From Anthoceros angustus (Eukaryota > Streptophyta > Anthocerotopsida > Anthocerotales > Anthocerotaceae): a DNA stretch of 64,000 nt. The position numbers and the translations under genes are program-made. Below the pieces are notes generated by a model. The model ran no database searches, was not told the origin of the DNA, and worked only from the letters and a program-made list of their open reading frames with translations. The stretch spans positions 372,001-436,000 of the forward strand of contig VJWM01000118.1 of the NCBI GenBank assembly GCA_010909165.1, given 5' to 3'. How positions within the stretch are numbered: position 1 is the first letter of the stretch; each line of letters starts with the position of its first letter. Shown here piece after piece: positions 26,201-36,162 of the stretch.

Positions 26201-27873
26201 AAGAAGGTGCAGAAGTAAGTGAACGCCTGGATTCCACTCCAGCTGGCTTGTCACCGCTCTTTCCAAAACTGCATGCCTGCAAGAAGTACTTAGCAACACG
26301 TGGCCCCTGCAGCTGATAAACATTGTTGACTGCAGATTTTTCTTGAAACATTGGCTGAATGCAAAGCTTTGGAGAAAGCAGTATTACTGTGTATGCATCT
26401 GGACCGATTTCCAACTACAGAAAAGCAGGAAGGGGTCATTGACGTGTGGTGGATTGTACATGACGGAGGATTGTTACTCCTTCTAGCTCATCTATTGACG
26501 CAACATAAGATATGGAAGAAGTGCAAGCTAAGAGTGCATACAGTGGCTGAGAAACTGGACAATTCAGAGGAAGTCCGAAGAAATCTGAAGAAGATTTTAG
26601 ATCAGGTACGCTCGTTAAATGAGATGTAGAGGGGTGAAACGTAGTTGACGATGCACATAAATCAATTTTCCTTTCGTTCATGACAGGTTCGTATTGAAGC
26701 AGATGTGGAGGTTTTGGAACTCGATGACGCTGGCCTCGCACCGTACACTTTTGACTACACCATTCGGATGGAGGAGGCAAGAGCTTATGCTGAACAATTG
26801 GCATCACTCAGGTTTACAGTCGCCTGTGAGCTGTGAAGAATTGGCATTGGTGGCGGCTTTGTTCTTAGTGAGTTAGACTAAAAAGTTATTTTCTTGGTGG
26901 TGCAGGCACCGACGTGCTGATCAACCAGCAGGTCGGAATCGTAGAACAGGTCAAGTCGGCATCGAGTCTCCTGTCCATTTGAACAGAATATCGGAGCAGA
27001 CACCAGCCTACAAACAAGATGATGGACGTGTGAAGAAAGGGGTTTTGTCGGCAGTTCCTGGTGAGCTGAGTATGATACAGGGTGCAGCTCATACTCCACG
27101 GACAGCCCGCCGGTATCCAGATTCTACTGAAGATTTTCACGATGGCTCTTTCAGGGGTCTGAAGCATGATCCCGCAGACGAGATAGCCGCACGGATCCCA
27201 CATCTAGAGGGATCTTCTGAGCAGTTGGTCCGTGGTACCTCTTTCCTGAGTGAAATTAACCTTGTGGCGTCAGGAAGGAAAAGCTTAGGACAACTTTTCA
27301 CTGGTTCGGATGAACTGGACAAGCAGCAATCTGGAGTGGCTGAAGTTGAGGTGGTAGTTGAGTCTCCACGAGCACGTGCAGATTCCGAAGGTGAAGTTGC
27401 TGAAACAGCAACGAACCAGTCAGATGAACATGGCGATGGGGTGAGTTCCTCCCCTCTTGTCATGTCGTTGGCACCTCGGTCTGTTCACAAATGTTCTAAC
27501 ATCGCGAGACATGTGGCTGACGTGTTCCCTTGTACTTCAGGATCAAGGAGAATGGCACCCGCCAGTCCGTGTGGGCAGTGCAGGGCAACTGTATCCGGGA
27601 TCTCCTCATCAATCGCAGTCACTTTCACAACATGGTTGGGAACCCATAAGCCGAACATGGGAGACGTTCAGTCAGAACTACTCCCCAAAGCATTTGAATG
27701 ACTTGATCGTGGAGCAGTCAAAAGATGCACAGCTAGTACTAATTAATCTCCCTGATCATTATAAGGGTATGGAGCCTTCTCACTATATGCAATACTGTGA
27801 GGAATTAACACGGGGATTAGATAGAGTCCTGTTTGTCAGAGGTACAGGAAAGGAAATGTGGGGCGGGGATTAA
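23273..27873 (+). CDS. SLC12-family cation-chloride cotransporter (CCC2-like), 15 exons
   Basis: Exons: 23273-23429, 23541-23697, 23806-23896, 24044-24148, 24249-24487, 24602-24872, 24980-25203, 25312-25462, 25553-25753, 25857-25934, 26026-26214, 26336-26605, 26687-26811, 26906-27440 and 27541-27873. Every junction is GT/AG with matching phase, giving 1,041 residues. The product should move Cl- with K+ and/or Na+ across a membrane. Seen are the first transmembrane block GVLIPTCENMWGVLIFLRFF, then AIATNGPIEEGG and YLISRALGPRLGGAVG, a further run of hydrophobic segments to about residue 495, and a cytoplasmic C-terminal domain with QASGLGALEPNTLVIGWP and the terminal LVLINLPD and VRGTG blocks. 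Exon 14 inserts about 178 polar residues (753-931) before that final block. Seed-plant CCC1 looks different, and I lean to the CCC2-type clade or an SLC12A8/A9-like relative. No disabling change is seen. The ATG at 23273 follows the nearest in-frame upstream non-ATG codons. Confidence 0.92.
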
Positions 27874-28263
27874 GAACATTTTTTGAGGGAATAATCAAAG
27901 TGGGTGTTCCATGTGCAAACAATACTAAGTGCAATGGATAGTCCACTACACATCGTAACATGCTTGATAACACAGTCTGAGACAACAGAATGAGCGTGAC
28001 TTCGTGGATGCCTGGAGTCTAACTGGATGAACTTCACCTCCCCGCGTACATATTTCAAGCTCCTGATGATAACCCTCGTTGCGTTGAATGATCGCTGTGT
28101 CAAGCAGAAGCCTTTTGGTAGATAAAATATCAAAGTGATTCAGGCTGTTGAATGATCCCTGGAAGCTTTCTTTTTTACCTACCAAGAGTATTTTAAAATA
28201 ATCACTCCAAGTTTTGGTCATGGAAAGCTCTGACCCTGATTTGAACACGGAACCTCGAGTGAG
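27874..28263. other. 3' flank of the cotransporter
   Basis: About 390 bp following the TAA stop at 27871-27873, probably holding the 3' UTR. No clear polyadenylation element is singled out and no gene is supported on either strand. Confidence 0.4.
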
Positions 28264-29334
28264 TATGGAATACCGATCTGGTCACACGGGAACGTGTGTG
28301 TGACATTCTTTTTTTTGGGTGTATGCTACGGAAATATACCACGGCATCTTTTATATACTTACATACAATACACGCATCTGGAGGTTCGTACATGGGGAAA
28401 GAACTTTCTATCACACGATCAGACTCCTGGTGTTCCGATTGTGTCATGCACACTTTTTCTTTAGGGTTTTCGATCCCATCAACACACATACATGTTAAAC
28501 ATGCGGGCAAGACATACATACACAAATTTTTCTTCATAAATATGGCCCACGTGCACGGTTCCCATTTCCTCAAGGCCTTGATCTCGCTTTCGCCTCGCTC
28601 TCGCTCTCTCATCTATCTGGCGCTCTCGCTCTCGCATCTGTCTGGCGCGACCATCGGTAGAATATGCATGCTCACAATCGAGACTGATTCGGCAGTGGCT
28701 CACCTGGACGAAGCAGTCGTCGAAGTGGTGCTAAATCAAAGAAGCAAAGGGCTTGTGCATCGTGTGCATACGGGGCTCAGCATAGCCACGGGGTTACGGT
28801 CCGTTTGTCACACAAGCTTGTTACAAGCTTGTTTTGGGGTAGTTAGTGCTATGTGAAACTGCACCCCCACCATATGCAGCAGGCCTAGGAAACGTTGCAG
28901 CCATGTATGTAGCCAGTGCCAAACACTGCAGCCTTGCACGTAAGGCAACGCACTTTTCGCACCGCAAACACGATGACGATGACGCCGGCGTAAAGCGCGG
29001 TACAAGCGGTTAAGCCGTAACGGCCGATAACCCTAACAAATTGTGGATGCCGCGTGACCAGAGATGACATATTGCGTGCCACAATGGCGTGGCAATGCAA
29101 ATGACCTAAATGCAACCCTAAACCCCAGAGAAGAAAAGTTTATGTCTATCGTGGAATCTTTTTGTGCATCATAGGGTGGGTTGACGACATCGGGACACCG
29201 GGGAGCCGCAGCCCCAATCGATCTGGTCATGCATGACATACCGAAATAGTTCCGCCGTATGCGAAGGGACTATTTCTTTCTGTCCTCAACCCTAAAAGAA
29301 TGTGGATGCCGCGTGACCAGATCGGTATTCCATA
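28264..29334. repeat. 22-bp inverted repeats bounding about 1.07 kb
   Basis: TATGGAATACCGATCTGGTC (28264-28283, continuing AC) is exactly inverted at 29313-29334. A related TGCCGCGTGACCAGA word occurs at 29047-29061 in the same orientation as the right end, preceded at both places by CCCTAA and TGTGGA. This could be a small non-autonomous DNA transposon with a duplicated end. No coding capacity and no target-site duplication was identified. Confidence 0.45.
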
Positions 29335-29907
29335 GGTGAGTGCTCTAAGCTATCATAGAAACAGTTTGAAAGTCCTGATATCCTTATAGTCTTTTCCAGG
29401 GCGGACTAAGTTCGTGTAACTTGAAAGTTCTACACCAAATTACATACCAGCCCGATATGTATCATGTCTCCCGTCCGTCATCAGCATTCCAGGCATCTCC
29501 ATTGTACCTGCACGGCAGTTAACCCCAGGAGGACGGAATGCTTCACTCTACCCTCAAGCAAGTCAGCCTGCTTGTGGGTGCCTCACTCGTTGTTGGAATC
29601 CAGCAAGATCAGGCGAAGATCGCTTCGCCTTCATCACTGTTGCCTTTCACAGGCTAGGCCATTTTCCTGCAGTAGAGCTGAGCATTAGGGCAAGTATTCG
29701 TCTGATTAGGGCGTTCCGTTGGCTGCTCTACCGCCACGGGAATGCTGCGTTAGATGGCTGCTCTGGCAATCGTCTGCTTTGCGGCCCAGATTGACGCTTT
29801 CTTGGTCTCCTGTAGGCTCTAGCGAAAGCTCGCGGTGTTGCCAAATTCCTGCAGGTGCTCAAAGCGCAGGCAAGTGAGCTGCCTTGCCTTGCCTCACTGC
29901 ATCCAGT

Positions 29908-30631
29908 ATGGCGCTGAGGTCTGCGTTTAGGGTTGGTGAGAATCCTGCATCCGAGACTACCTTCCCTGCTTCTTCCAATTTCAAGTATGCTTCTCTGATG
30001 TGATCGTGATGGTGTCTGTGGCTTGACAGGGCCTGTAGGAGGAGGCCTATGCAGGAGCTCCTTGCTGTTAAATGACCTCATTAGAGCAGGGCAGCAGGAG
30101 CAGGAATTGGGCAGGTCCCTGCTAAGCAAAGCACATCTGAGCGGATCAAGCTCAGGGCTGGAGGATAAGCTGCCTCCCGTGAGGAAGAGCAAGGAGGCGG
30201 TGGTGTATGAGGGGCCCCTGGCCAGCACGCTACAGAGAGTCAAGCTGCTCTCTCTCTCGACCTGCTGCTTGTCTGTGTCATGTGGCCCTGCTCTCACTTT
30301 CTTCACTGCTGGGGATCTCTCGGTGCTTGCCAAGGGAGCCCTGGCGTCCACCATGATGCTGCTCAGTGCTTCCACCACAGCTGCTCTGCACTGGATTGCC
30401 AGCCCTTACGTGCGAAAGTTAACATGGATTCCAGGCTCCAAGGAAATGGAGGTGGAAATTCTCTCATGGATGGCTACGTCCTTGCACAAAACCATTAGAA
30501 TCGCTGATGTCAAGGCACCTGAGACGCAGCGTCCCTTGGTCACCTTCGCTGCTGGGGGAAACTTCTATTTCATTGACAAGGAGAAGTTCCCTAATCAGGA
30601 GCTTCTTAAGAAACTGACACCGCAAACATGA
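29908..30631 (+). CDS. TMEM70-like mitochondrial inner-membrane protein, 2 exons
   Basis: Exon 1 is 29908-29935, starting at ATG with MALRSAFRV, and exon 2 is 30030-30631. The intron is GT/AG and the phase-1 junction makes a Gly codon, giving 209 residues. The basic, Arg-containing N-terminus suits a mitochondrial presequence. VVYEGPLASTLQRVKLLSLS then leads into two hydrophobic segments (about residues 92-113 and 122-143) and a conserved soluble tail ending NFYFIDKEKFPNQELLKKL. This layout matches the TMEM70/TMEM186 group, whose animal members assist assembly of ATP synthase or complex I. That role is inferred here. It is convergent with the RING/coiled-coil gene, with 405 bp between stops. 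Confidence 0.75.
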
Positions 30632-31036
30632 CAGTCTCAATGCTTTCTGTCGCCAAATTCTTTAATGCAAATTCCGGTCTATTCCAAGTTGTGCTAGTTT
30701 CAGATGAAATGTCATCTCCTTAACATCGTTCTTATAAACAAAGTATCAATACTCAGCCTTGTCATGTGATGACAAACTAAGGGGACATCGGAGGCGTAAA
30801 TCACAACCAATTTCACCTCCGTTATCGACAAAAAATTCGTGTTGCGGATGCTGTTGTCCATGGAAGTGTACACCACGATCAATCTCTGTCAACCTAAGGG
30901 AGTCCTGTAGAGGCAAAAAAATAACTAGATTCAAAAGCACTACATCCGAGAGTGGACCAGGTAATCAGACGTTACCAAAAATCCTCAACCGAAGTGAAAC
31001 ATGAAAGTAGAGTGGAGTGAATTCGCCATCGGACTC
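30632..31036. other. Convergent 3' flank between two genes
   Basis: This 405-bp stretch holds the 3' ends of the TMEM70-like gene (plus) and the RING/coiled-coil gene (minus). I see no further gene. Confidence 0.5.
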
Positions 31037-32752
31037 TCACCCGTTCGAGGTCTTCTCTTTGTGGCCATTGGCCATGGTCTCGTCACAGACCTGTCCGTCC
31101 TCAGGTCGATTGCAGGTCCGCTTCGTTGATCTCACAGGGTCTTGCTTCCACTTGGCCCTCCTCTTATCCTGCCCCAGCTCCTTGTCCATCTTCTCGTCTT
31201 CAGCATCCCAATCCTTTCCCCATGCGGTGAGCCAGTCAGGATGCATGCGCTTGCGACAGGTGGGTCTGCAGCATCGCCTCTCTGACCCTCGAAACCACAC
31301 TAGTAAACAGTGCAAGTGATAAAGGCAGCCACACGAAGCCCCCACGAAATCTGAGCAGTGATACCATCTCTCGCACACTGGGCACGGCTTAATCTCAAGA
31401 GTCTCAGGAGGCCGAAGATCTTCCGGATAGTCGGTTGCCTGAGGGATGCTTCTGGGAACAACGCTCAGGTTCGTGGCCTCCTTGTAACGCTCGCTGACCA
31501 AGGAACGAACTTTTAACAACTCTGCCGCTCGCTGCTCCCTCGTCCGCTCATATTGCAATTGCTTCTCAGACTCCCTGTATGCGCGCATCGCCTTCTCCGA
31601 CCTCTCCTTCAACTTTGCCAGCTCCGTTTCAACCACCTTTTTCATCCGATCGAACCTTTCCACCGACTTCGCTTGTAAGTCAGCCTGCGGAGCCGTAAGC
31701 TCCAAGATGTCCATCAGAAATTCCATTTCTGTCTGCAACTGGCCGATCTGGTATTGATCCTTCTTGCTCCCGGGTTTTAACAGCTGCTTCGCCTGAAACA
31801 CATCTTGCAGCCTCTCCTCCCAGCTTTGCCGTTCGCGCTGAAGTTTCTCATGGTGCTCTCTCGCCTCCTGCGCTTGCTTCTTAACCTCTTCAATTCTCTC
31901 CTTGTTCTTGTCCACCAGCCTCAGCGCCTCCTCCCGCTCCTCCTTTGCCAAACTCCTCTTCCTCTCCAAGTCCTGCACAGAGCTCTGCGCATCCTCCCAG
32001 TGCCGCTTGACCTTCCGCTCTCGAGCTTCCGCTCTCCGAACCTGCTCTTCGTGGCTCTCCTCCCTCTCCCTCCTCTCCAACTCCTTCCGGTAGACCATGT
32101 CCATTCTCGGATCTTGAGGATCCTCCAAGAACATCCTGAAACGCTGTCGCAATTCCAATCGAGGCGATCTCAAGCCGTCGTGCTCCACTACAGACCGACA
32201 ATCTCGATCCTCCTCATCAAAGCAAATTCGTCTCTTCTCGCGCCCCGCTCTGGGAGTCGGAGCTGCCCGCTGCGGCCTGAACTGTAACTCGTAGGCAAAA
32301 TTTGCCCAGTCCACAGGAATGCTGTAACGACGGTCCGCAATCAAACCGCGGACAAAAGCCAGTCCCACCAGCCTCTTCTTGCTCTTCCCTTCCCCGTATA
32401 CCTTCTTCAGCATAAGCTGAGCAAATTGGACCATTTCCACATCCGGATTCCCATCCTCATCCACAGCGGAATTGATCAAATAACCCCGCCCGCCTGCTGC
32501 TCCCTCTCCAAACACCTCCTCTACAGCCTTCCGCGACACAACCAGCTCAAATTCCTTGTCGCACGGATTGTGGCCCTCGCAGCTCAGCCCCACAGTGTCC
32601 CGAAAGTACTCCAGCGGCTTTAGCGCGTCCTGCACCACGTCCAGGCTCAGCACCGGCGTCAGAAGCTCCTCATTACTATCGGCCATCTCTATACCCACGG
32701 GTAATCTCTGCAAGAACTCGCCGCTTTTAGTGGGGACGCTGCTAACCGTCAT
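31037..32752 (-). CDS. Coiled-coil protein with C-terminal RING-like zinc finger
   Basis: An uninterrupted 571-residue frame begins at an ATG at 32750-32752. Residues 1-190 form an acidic N-terminal region with no family I recognise (QFAQLMLKKVYGEG, FVRGLIADRRYSIPVDWANF). Residues about 205-430 are strongly charged and heptad-like (Glu, Arg, Lys, Gln), a long coiled coil. A cysteine/histidine cluster at 457-499 (CPVCERWYHC, GASCGC, HLHC, CC, C) has the order of a RING-type zinc finger with unusual spacing. The last 70 residues are basic and acidic. The plan suggests a ubiquitin ligase or scaffold that dimerises through the coiled coil. Codon use and the long frame are unlike the neighbouring decayed retroelements. 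No intron is evident. Confidence 0.8.
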   Translation of the reverse strand: MTVSSVPTKSGEFLQRLPVGIEMADSNEELLTPVLSLDVVQDALKPLEYFRDTVGLSCEGHNPCDKEFELVVSRKAVEEVFGEGAAGGRGYLINSAVDEDGNPDVEMVQFAQLMLKKVYGEGKSKKRLVGLAFVRGLIADRRYSIPVDWANFAYELQFRPQRAAPTPRAGREKRRICFDEEDRDCRSVVEHDGLRSPRLELRQRFRMFLEDPQDPRMDMVYRKELERREREESHEEQVRRAEARERKVKRHWEDAQSSVQDLERKRSLAKEEREEALRLVDKNKERIEEVKKQAQEAREHHEKLQRERQSWEERLQDVFQAKQLLKPGSKKDQYQIGQLQTEMEFLMDILELTAPQADLQAKSVERFDRMKKVVETELAKLKERSEKAMRAYRESEKQLQYERTREQRAAELLKVRSLVSERYKEATNLSVVPRSIPQATDYPEDLRPPETLEIKPCPVCERWYHCSDFVGASCGCLYHLHCLLVWFRGSERRCCRPTCRKRMHPDWLTAWGKDWDAEDEKMDKELGQDKRRAKWKQDPVRSTKRTCNRPEDGQVCDETMANGHKEKTSNG

Positions 32753-32875
32753 TAATCCCGAATCATCCCGCTAATAGCAGCTTACAATGCTATCATAACA
32801 CGAATATGGAAATCATTTCTAATAGGTACAAAACAAATTACTAAATCAGAGTCTTTTCATTTTCGCGATGCGTGA

Positions 32876-32960
32876 AGCCAAGGCCAAATGACACACATAC
32901 CTTAAGAACGTCGTAGTTAAGCGTCACATGCCCTTAAGTCCACTTAAAATAAATTTGTTT
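32876..32960 (+). mobile_element. Internally deleted relative of the short retroposon family
   Basis: GGCCAAATGACACACAT and AAGAACGT followed by GTAGTTAAGC match the 5' half of the copy at 9683-9898, then the sequence jumps to AAGTCCACTTAAAATAAATT and a TTTG repeat tail. This suggests the family has both TTC- and TTTG-tailed members. Confidence 0.5.
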
Positions 32961-32964
32961 GTTT

Positions 32965-33310
32965 GTATGATGGCCATCTGGAATGAAAAAGCTGAGCTAT
33001 CAGCCCGTAAAACCACATCGCCCCGGCCAAGCTCGATCGGCCCTCCGTGGGCCGGGCTCGATCGCCCGAGTCAGCTAGCGTCGATCCCATGACCTCTTCG
33101 CCCAGTCTATCCGAGCTCCATAGCCCAACCCATCTATGCCTCCATCGCCTAGCCACCTCGCCCGGCTCTTACCCATCTTCCCAACGTCGTTCTCTCCTCA
33201 CCACATTTGTCCCAGTAACACAATAAACGAGTTTCAGTAATTTCTAATCCTAGTTTTTTTAATCTAATAATTATGTCTTATCGACAACCACCTAAATCAC
33301 CCTCTTTTCT
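32965..33310. other. Intergenic DNA, nothing recognised
   Basis: Short stretch between the retroposon copy and the copia relic. No gene is supported. Confidence 0.4.
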
Positions 33311-33313
33311 GTT

Positions 33314-33515
33314 TTACATACTATTGAGATTGTTGCGCAAGCCAAAGCTGACAAAATCTAGCTCTAGGACCAGGTTTGTTGCAAAAGTAACAAGAAAGGT
33401 TTTCTCCCATAAGACTTGGTTGTATACCATGAGCAGCGGAACCAAAATCACAAGAATTAACGTTATTGGGGGCATCAGCGAATAAAGACCTGTCGCGCAG
33501 CAGCCGCATAGCTGC
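33314..33515 (-). pseudogene. Copia-type gag relic, zinc-knuckle portion
   Basis: The minus strand reads GENLSCYFCNKPGPRARFC, the position and spacing of a CCHC zinc knuckle (C-x2-C-x4-H-x4-C) of Ty1/copia Gag, with the His replaced by Pro. It ends at a stop soon after. The preceding part of this gag is not adjacent but lies 13 kb away at 46520-46830, on the other side of the Ty3 element, in the right orientation and order. Confidence 0.6.
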
Positions 33516-33680
33516 ATGCCTACCTAGCCTGTCTACAAAGCTAAGTCACCAAACACCAGCCTGCCTGCGATCTCCTTGGCCTTGGCCGGAGCAACAATCT
33601 TAGCCATAAATTGTCCTTGGCCTATGACCAAGGGCAAGGCTAAAAGAGTGGGTGCCTAAGAGAGACAGGCCGGTGACAGG

Positions 33681-34287
33681 TGAAATCAAGCTGGAAAATT
33701 CTCCCAACCGACAATGCAACGAACCACAAGAACCTCTAGGAGACAAAGACACGAGGACGTATGGCTGTCTATTAGAACAAGACAAACATCAACAATCCAA
33801 GAATCCATGGTGGTGCCCACATATATAGGCAAAACCCCAGTTCTCGATGAAGTGCCTCCTCGTATCGATGGTGGGCACTTTATAATCCTACTTTCCTTGG
33901 CCTTGAAATAATAATATTTTATGTGTTTAACAGCCTATTCGTCCTTTTCCTTGTTTTATGATTTTTATGTATTTTCTAATATAAATCTATATATGCGTCA
34001 TAGCATACATGCATAACCATGCATATAGATTGCATGCGCCATGACACATCACGCCACATGTCCACATCACATGTCATCCTTCATCTCCATACATGCATAC
34101 ATGGCACACATGCATACATACATACATGTCATGTGCGGCCATCCATGGGCCATGTACATGACATCATCAAGCACTTGGCTTATGCCCGAGATGCTCCGAT
34201 CGATATCTAGTCATTTCGCATTCGGGGCTTATGCCGGGATGCTCTAGTCGATATCCGGTCATAGAGTCTTAGGTGCTCTGTTTCCCA
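33681..34287 (-). repeat. 3' LTR of the minus-strand Ty3 element
   Basis: 607 bp. On the minus strand it begins TGGGAAACAGAGCACC and ends TTGATTTCA, the usual TG...CA. It is about 90% identical to 45864-46488, mostly differing by small indels. It contains a run of CATACATG-type repeats near 34080-34130 and duplicated GCTTATGC words near 34165-34235. Confidence 0.85.
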
Positions 34288-34378
34288 TACAACAAGGCGC
34301 GGTACAGCCGGCGGCCGCTAGCGCATGCCTACCTAGCCTGTCTACAAAGCTAAGTCACCAAACACCGCACTGCGATCT

Positions 34379-36162
34379 CCTTGGCCTTGGCCCAGAGCAA
34401 CAATCTTAGCCATAATTGTCCTTGGCCTATGACCAAGGGCAAGGCTACAAAAGGGCTGGGTGCCTAAGAGGCAGGCCGGCGACCCCACAGGAAACTTGGA
34501 GGCCTAGCCACGGTTTCCCACAAAATTGTCTAGACCATGGCCTAGAAAACACATTGCTTACCAACGTCCCCACCAGAACGTAGCTTGTCCAACAAGGTGG
34601 TTACGCGAGGAGGAGGAATGGCGTCATCTTCTAGATCCTCATCATCGATGGGTCTTCGCCTCTGCTTAACCGTAATCTCACCGCGCTTGAATCCAGAGAT
34701 CGCCAACGTTCTTCCACAAAGCGCTTGCATCGAATAAAACAGATGCACGCCATCCAAGATCCATGTCCCGATCAGAAGCTTCCGTGTTGGATAATTGAAA
34801 ACGGTAACTTACGGAAGTGTAGATGTGCGGTGGCAAGCCTCCCGAGAGCTTGAAAGCATTCTTCTCCTCTCGAGTCCAAGCACGATCAACATGAGGGGTC
34901 CTCAATTTGTTGGTCGAATGTAAACCGCCGAGGCCACCCTACCACATGATGCCCGTCGCAGATGGTGGAAAACTCGAAACCACTCTTTGAGAAAAATCAA
35001 GCGAGGGTATGTGTCTCCCCAACGAACTCACTGGCAACCTCATCCCATCAAACCATTGATGCATTTGGAAGTGATGCTGCAACTTCCTCCATGCACCTTC
35101 AGATAGCTTGTCCAGTCCGTGGCAAGCGCTTGTGACCCCGACTGGAGCTCAAACAAATCCGGTGTTCCGTGGGATAATGCTCCACCCTACGTCATGGTGC
35201 TCCTCAACATGATGAAAAATGTGAAGCTCGATAACTTCCGGTGGAATACCTGCCCGGTCATCGGGCGGAGTAGAAGATGCTCCACTTACCCGCATCTTCG
35301 TCATCCACAATTGGGGTTCCATCCGCCTGCAAACCTTGCTTGAGTTGGACGGTCATAGCACACCCCGGAGGGCATGATTCCAAGATCTCTACCTCGCCAG
35401 GCGAGACCTCCTCCATGGGCTGGGTGAGAACTACCAGCCCTAGGTGCAACCCTGGAATTTTCAGCACCTGACGAAGGCCGACATACATGCTGTACCTGAG
35501 TAGGATCGAGGTGCGCTCAGGTTTCGGTGTAGCGCTTGCTCCACGCCTGCCGCGAAAAGGCGAGCGTGGTGTTCTCTCGTCAGCCACGCGACCGCCTTGA
35601 TTCGGGATTGGCTTGCCTCAAACTCCTGCCGGCTTTCCATGTTCGCCGACAAAGGATGCTTGCGCGTCCCCTCTTGCGCTTGGTTGACGGTGGCACCTCC
35701 TGGCGCTTCACCTTCGTAATTGTGGATAGGGCGACCGCCTTCCTATGCACGTATGAAACGGGCGACCATGGCGCTCCCTATCCAGCTCCAAACAAACCAC
35801 CTTTAGAAACACTGTGAGGAATTCTCAGCGCCGATCAGTGCATGCAAAGGTTCCTCTTCCAAAATGAGATGCTCGCAGCTGTGCGCCCAATTCTCGTTTC
35901 CGAGGAATTAGACCCTTGTGTCACCCTCCGCTCGTAATTCCTCTTCACAATTCCTTGCACATGCATAATCGGCTTCGCAACAACTCTGTCGCCTTAGCAT
36001 GTGCAAGATCCCGTTTGTGAATTTGGCCCCAAGCATCTTGTGTCCTTCTTCAACTGTCAATCAGCTTCAGCCTTCCAACGTGTGTGAATTTAAGACAACC
36101 TCGGTACCACCTTCCAAGAGCCACGTTCACACTTAGCACATTCTTGCTCACATAGCCATTCT
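34379..36162 (-). repeat. Tandem unit A of the Ty3 3' region (unknown function)
   Basis: This 1,784-bp unit is followed immediately by a diverged second copy (36163-37956). The junction falls inside the PHD-coding sequence: each unit ends at CATAGCCATTCTCC, and the next bases in unit A jump to the start of unit B. On the minus strand the unit encodes broken fragments such as QPMEEVSPGE, TPIVDDEDAGKWSIFY, GGLPPHIYTSVSYRFQ and RRPIDDEDLEDDAIPPPR. The same phrases occur in unit B, so they belonged to one real protein region downstream of the PHD finger. I do not recognise the domain. Confidence 0.75.

Noticed and set aside
28860-29130. Open frames near 29 kb (minus) as a membrane protein gene
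   Set aside because: Short overlapping frames without conserved motifs, inside the possible inverted-repeat element.
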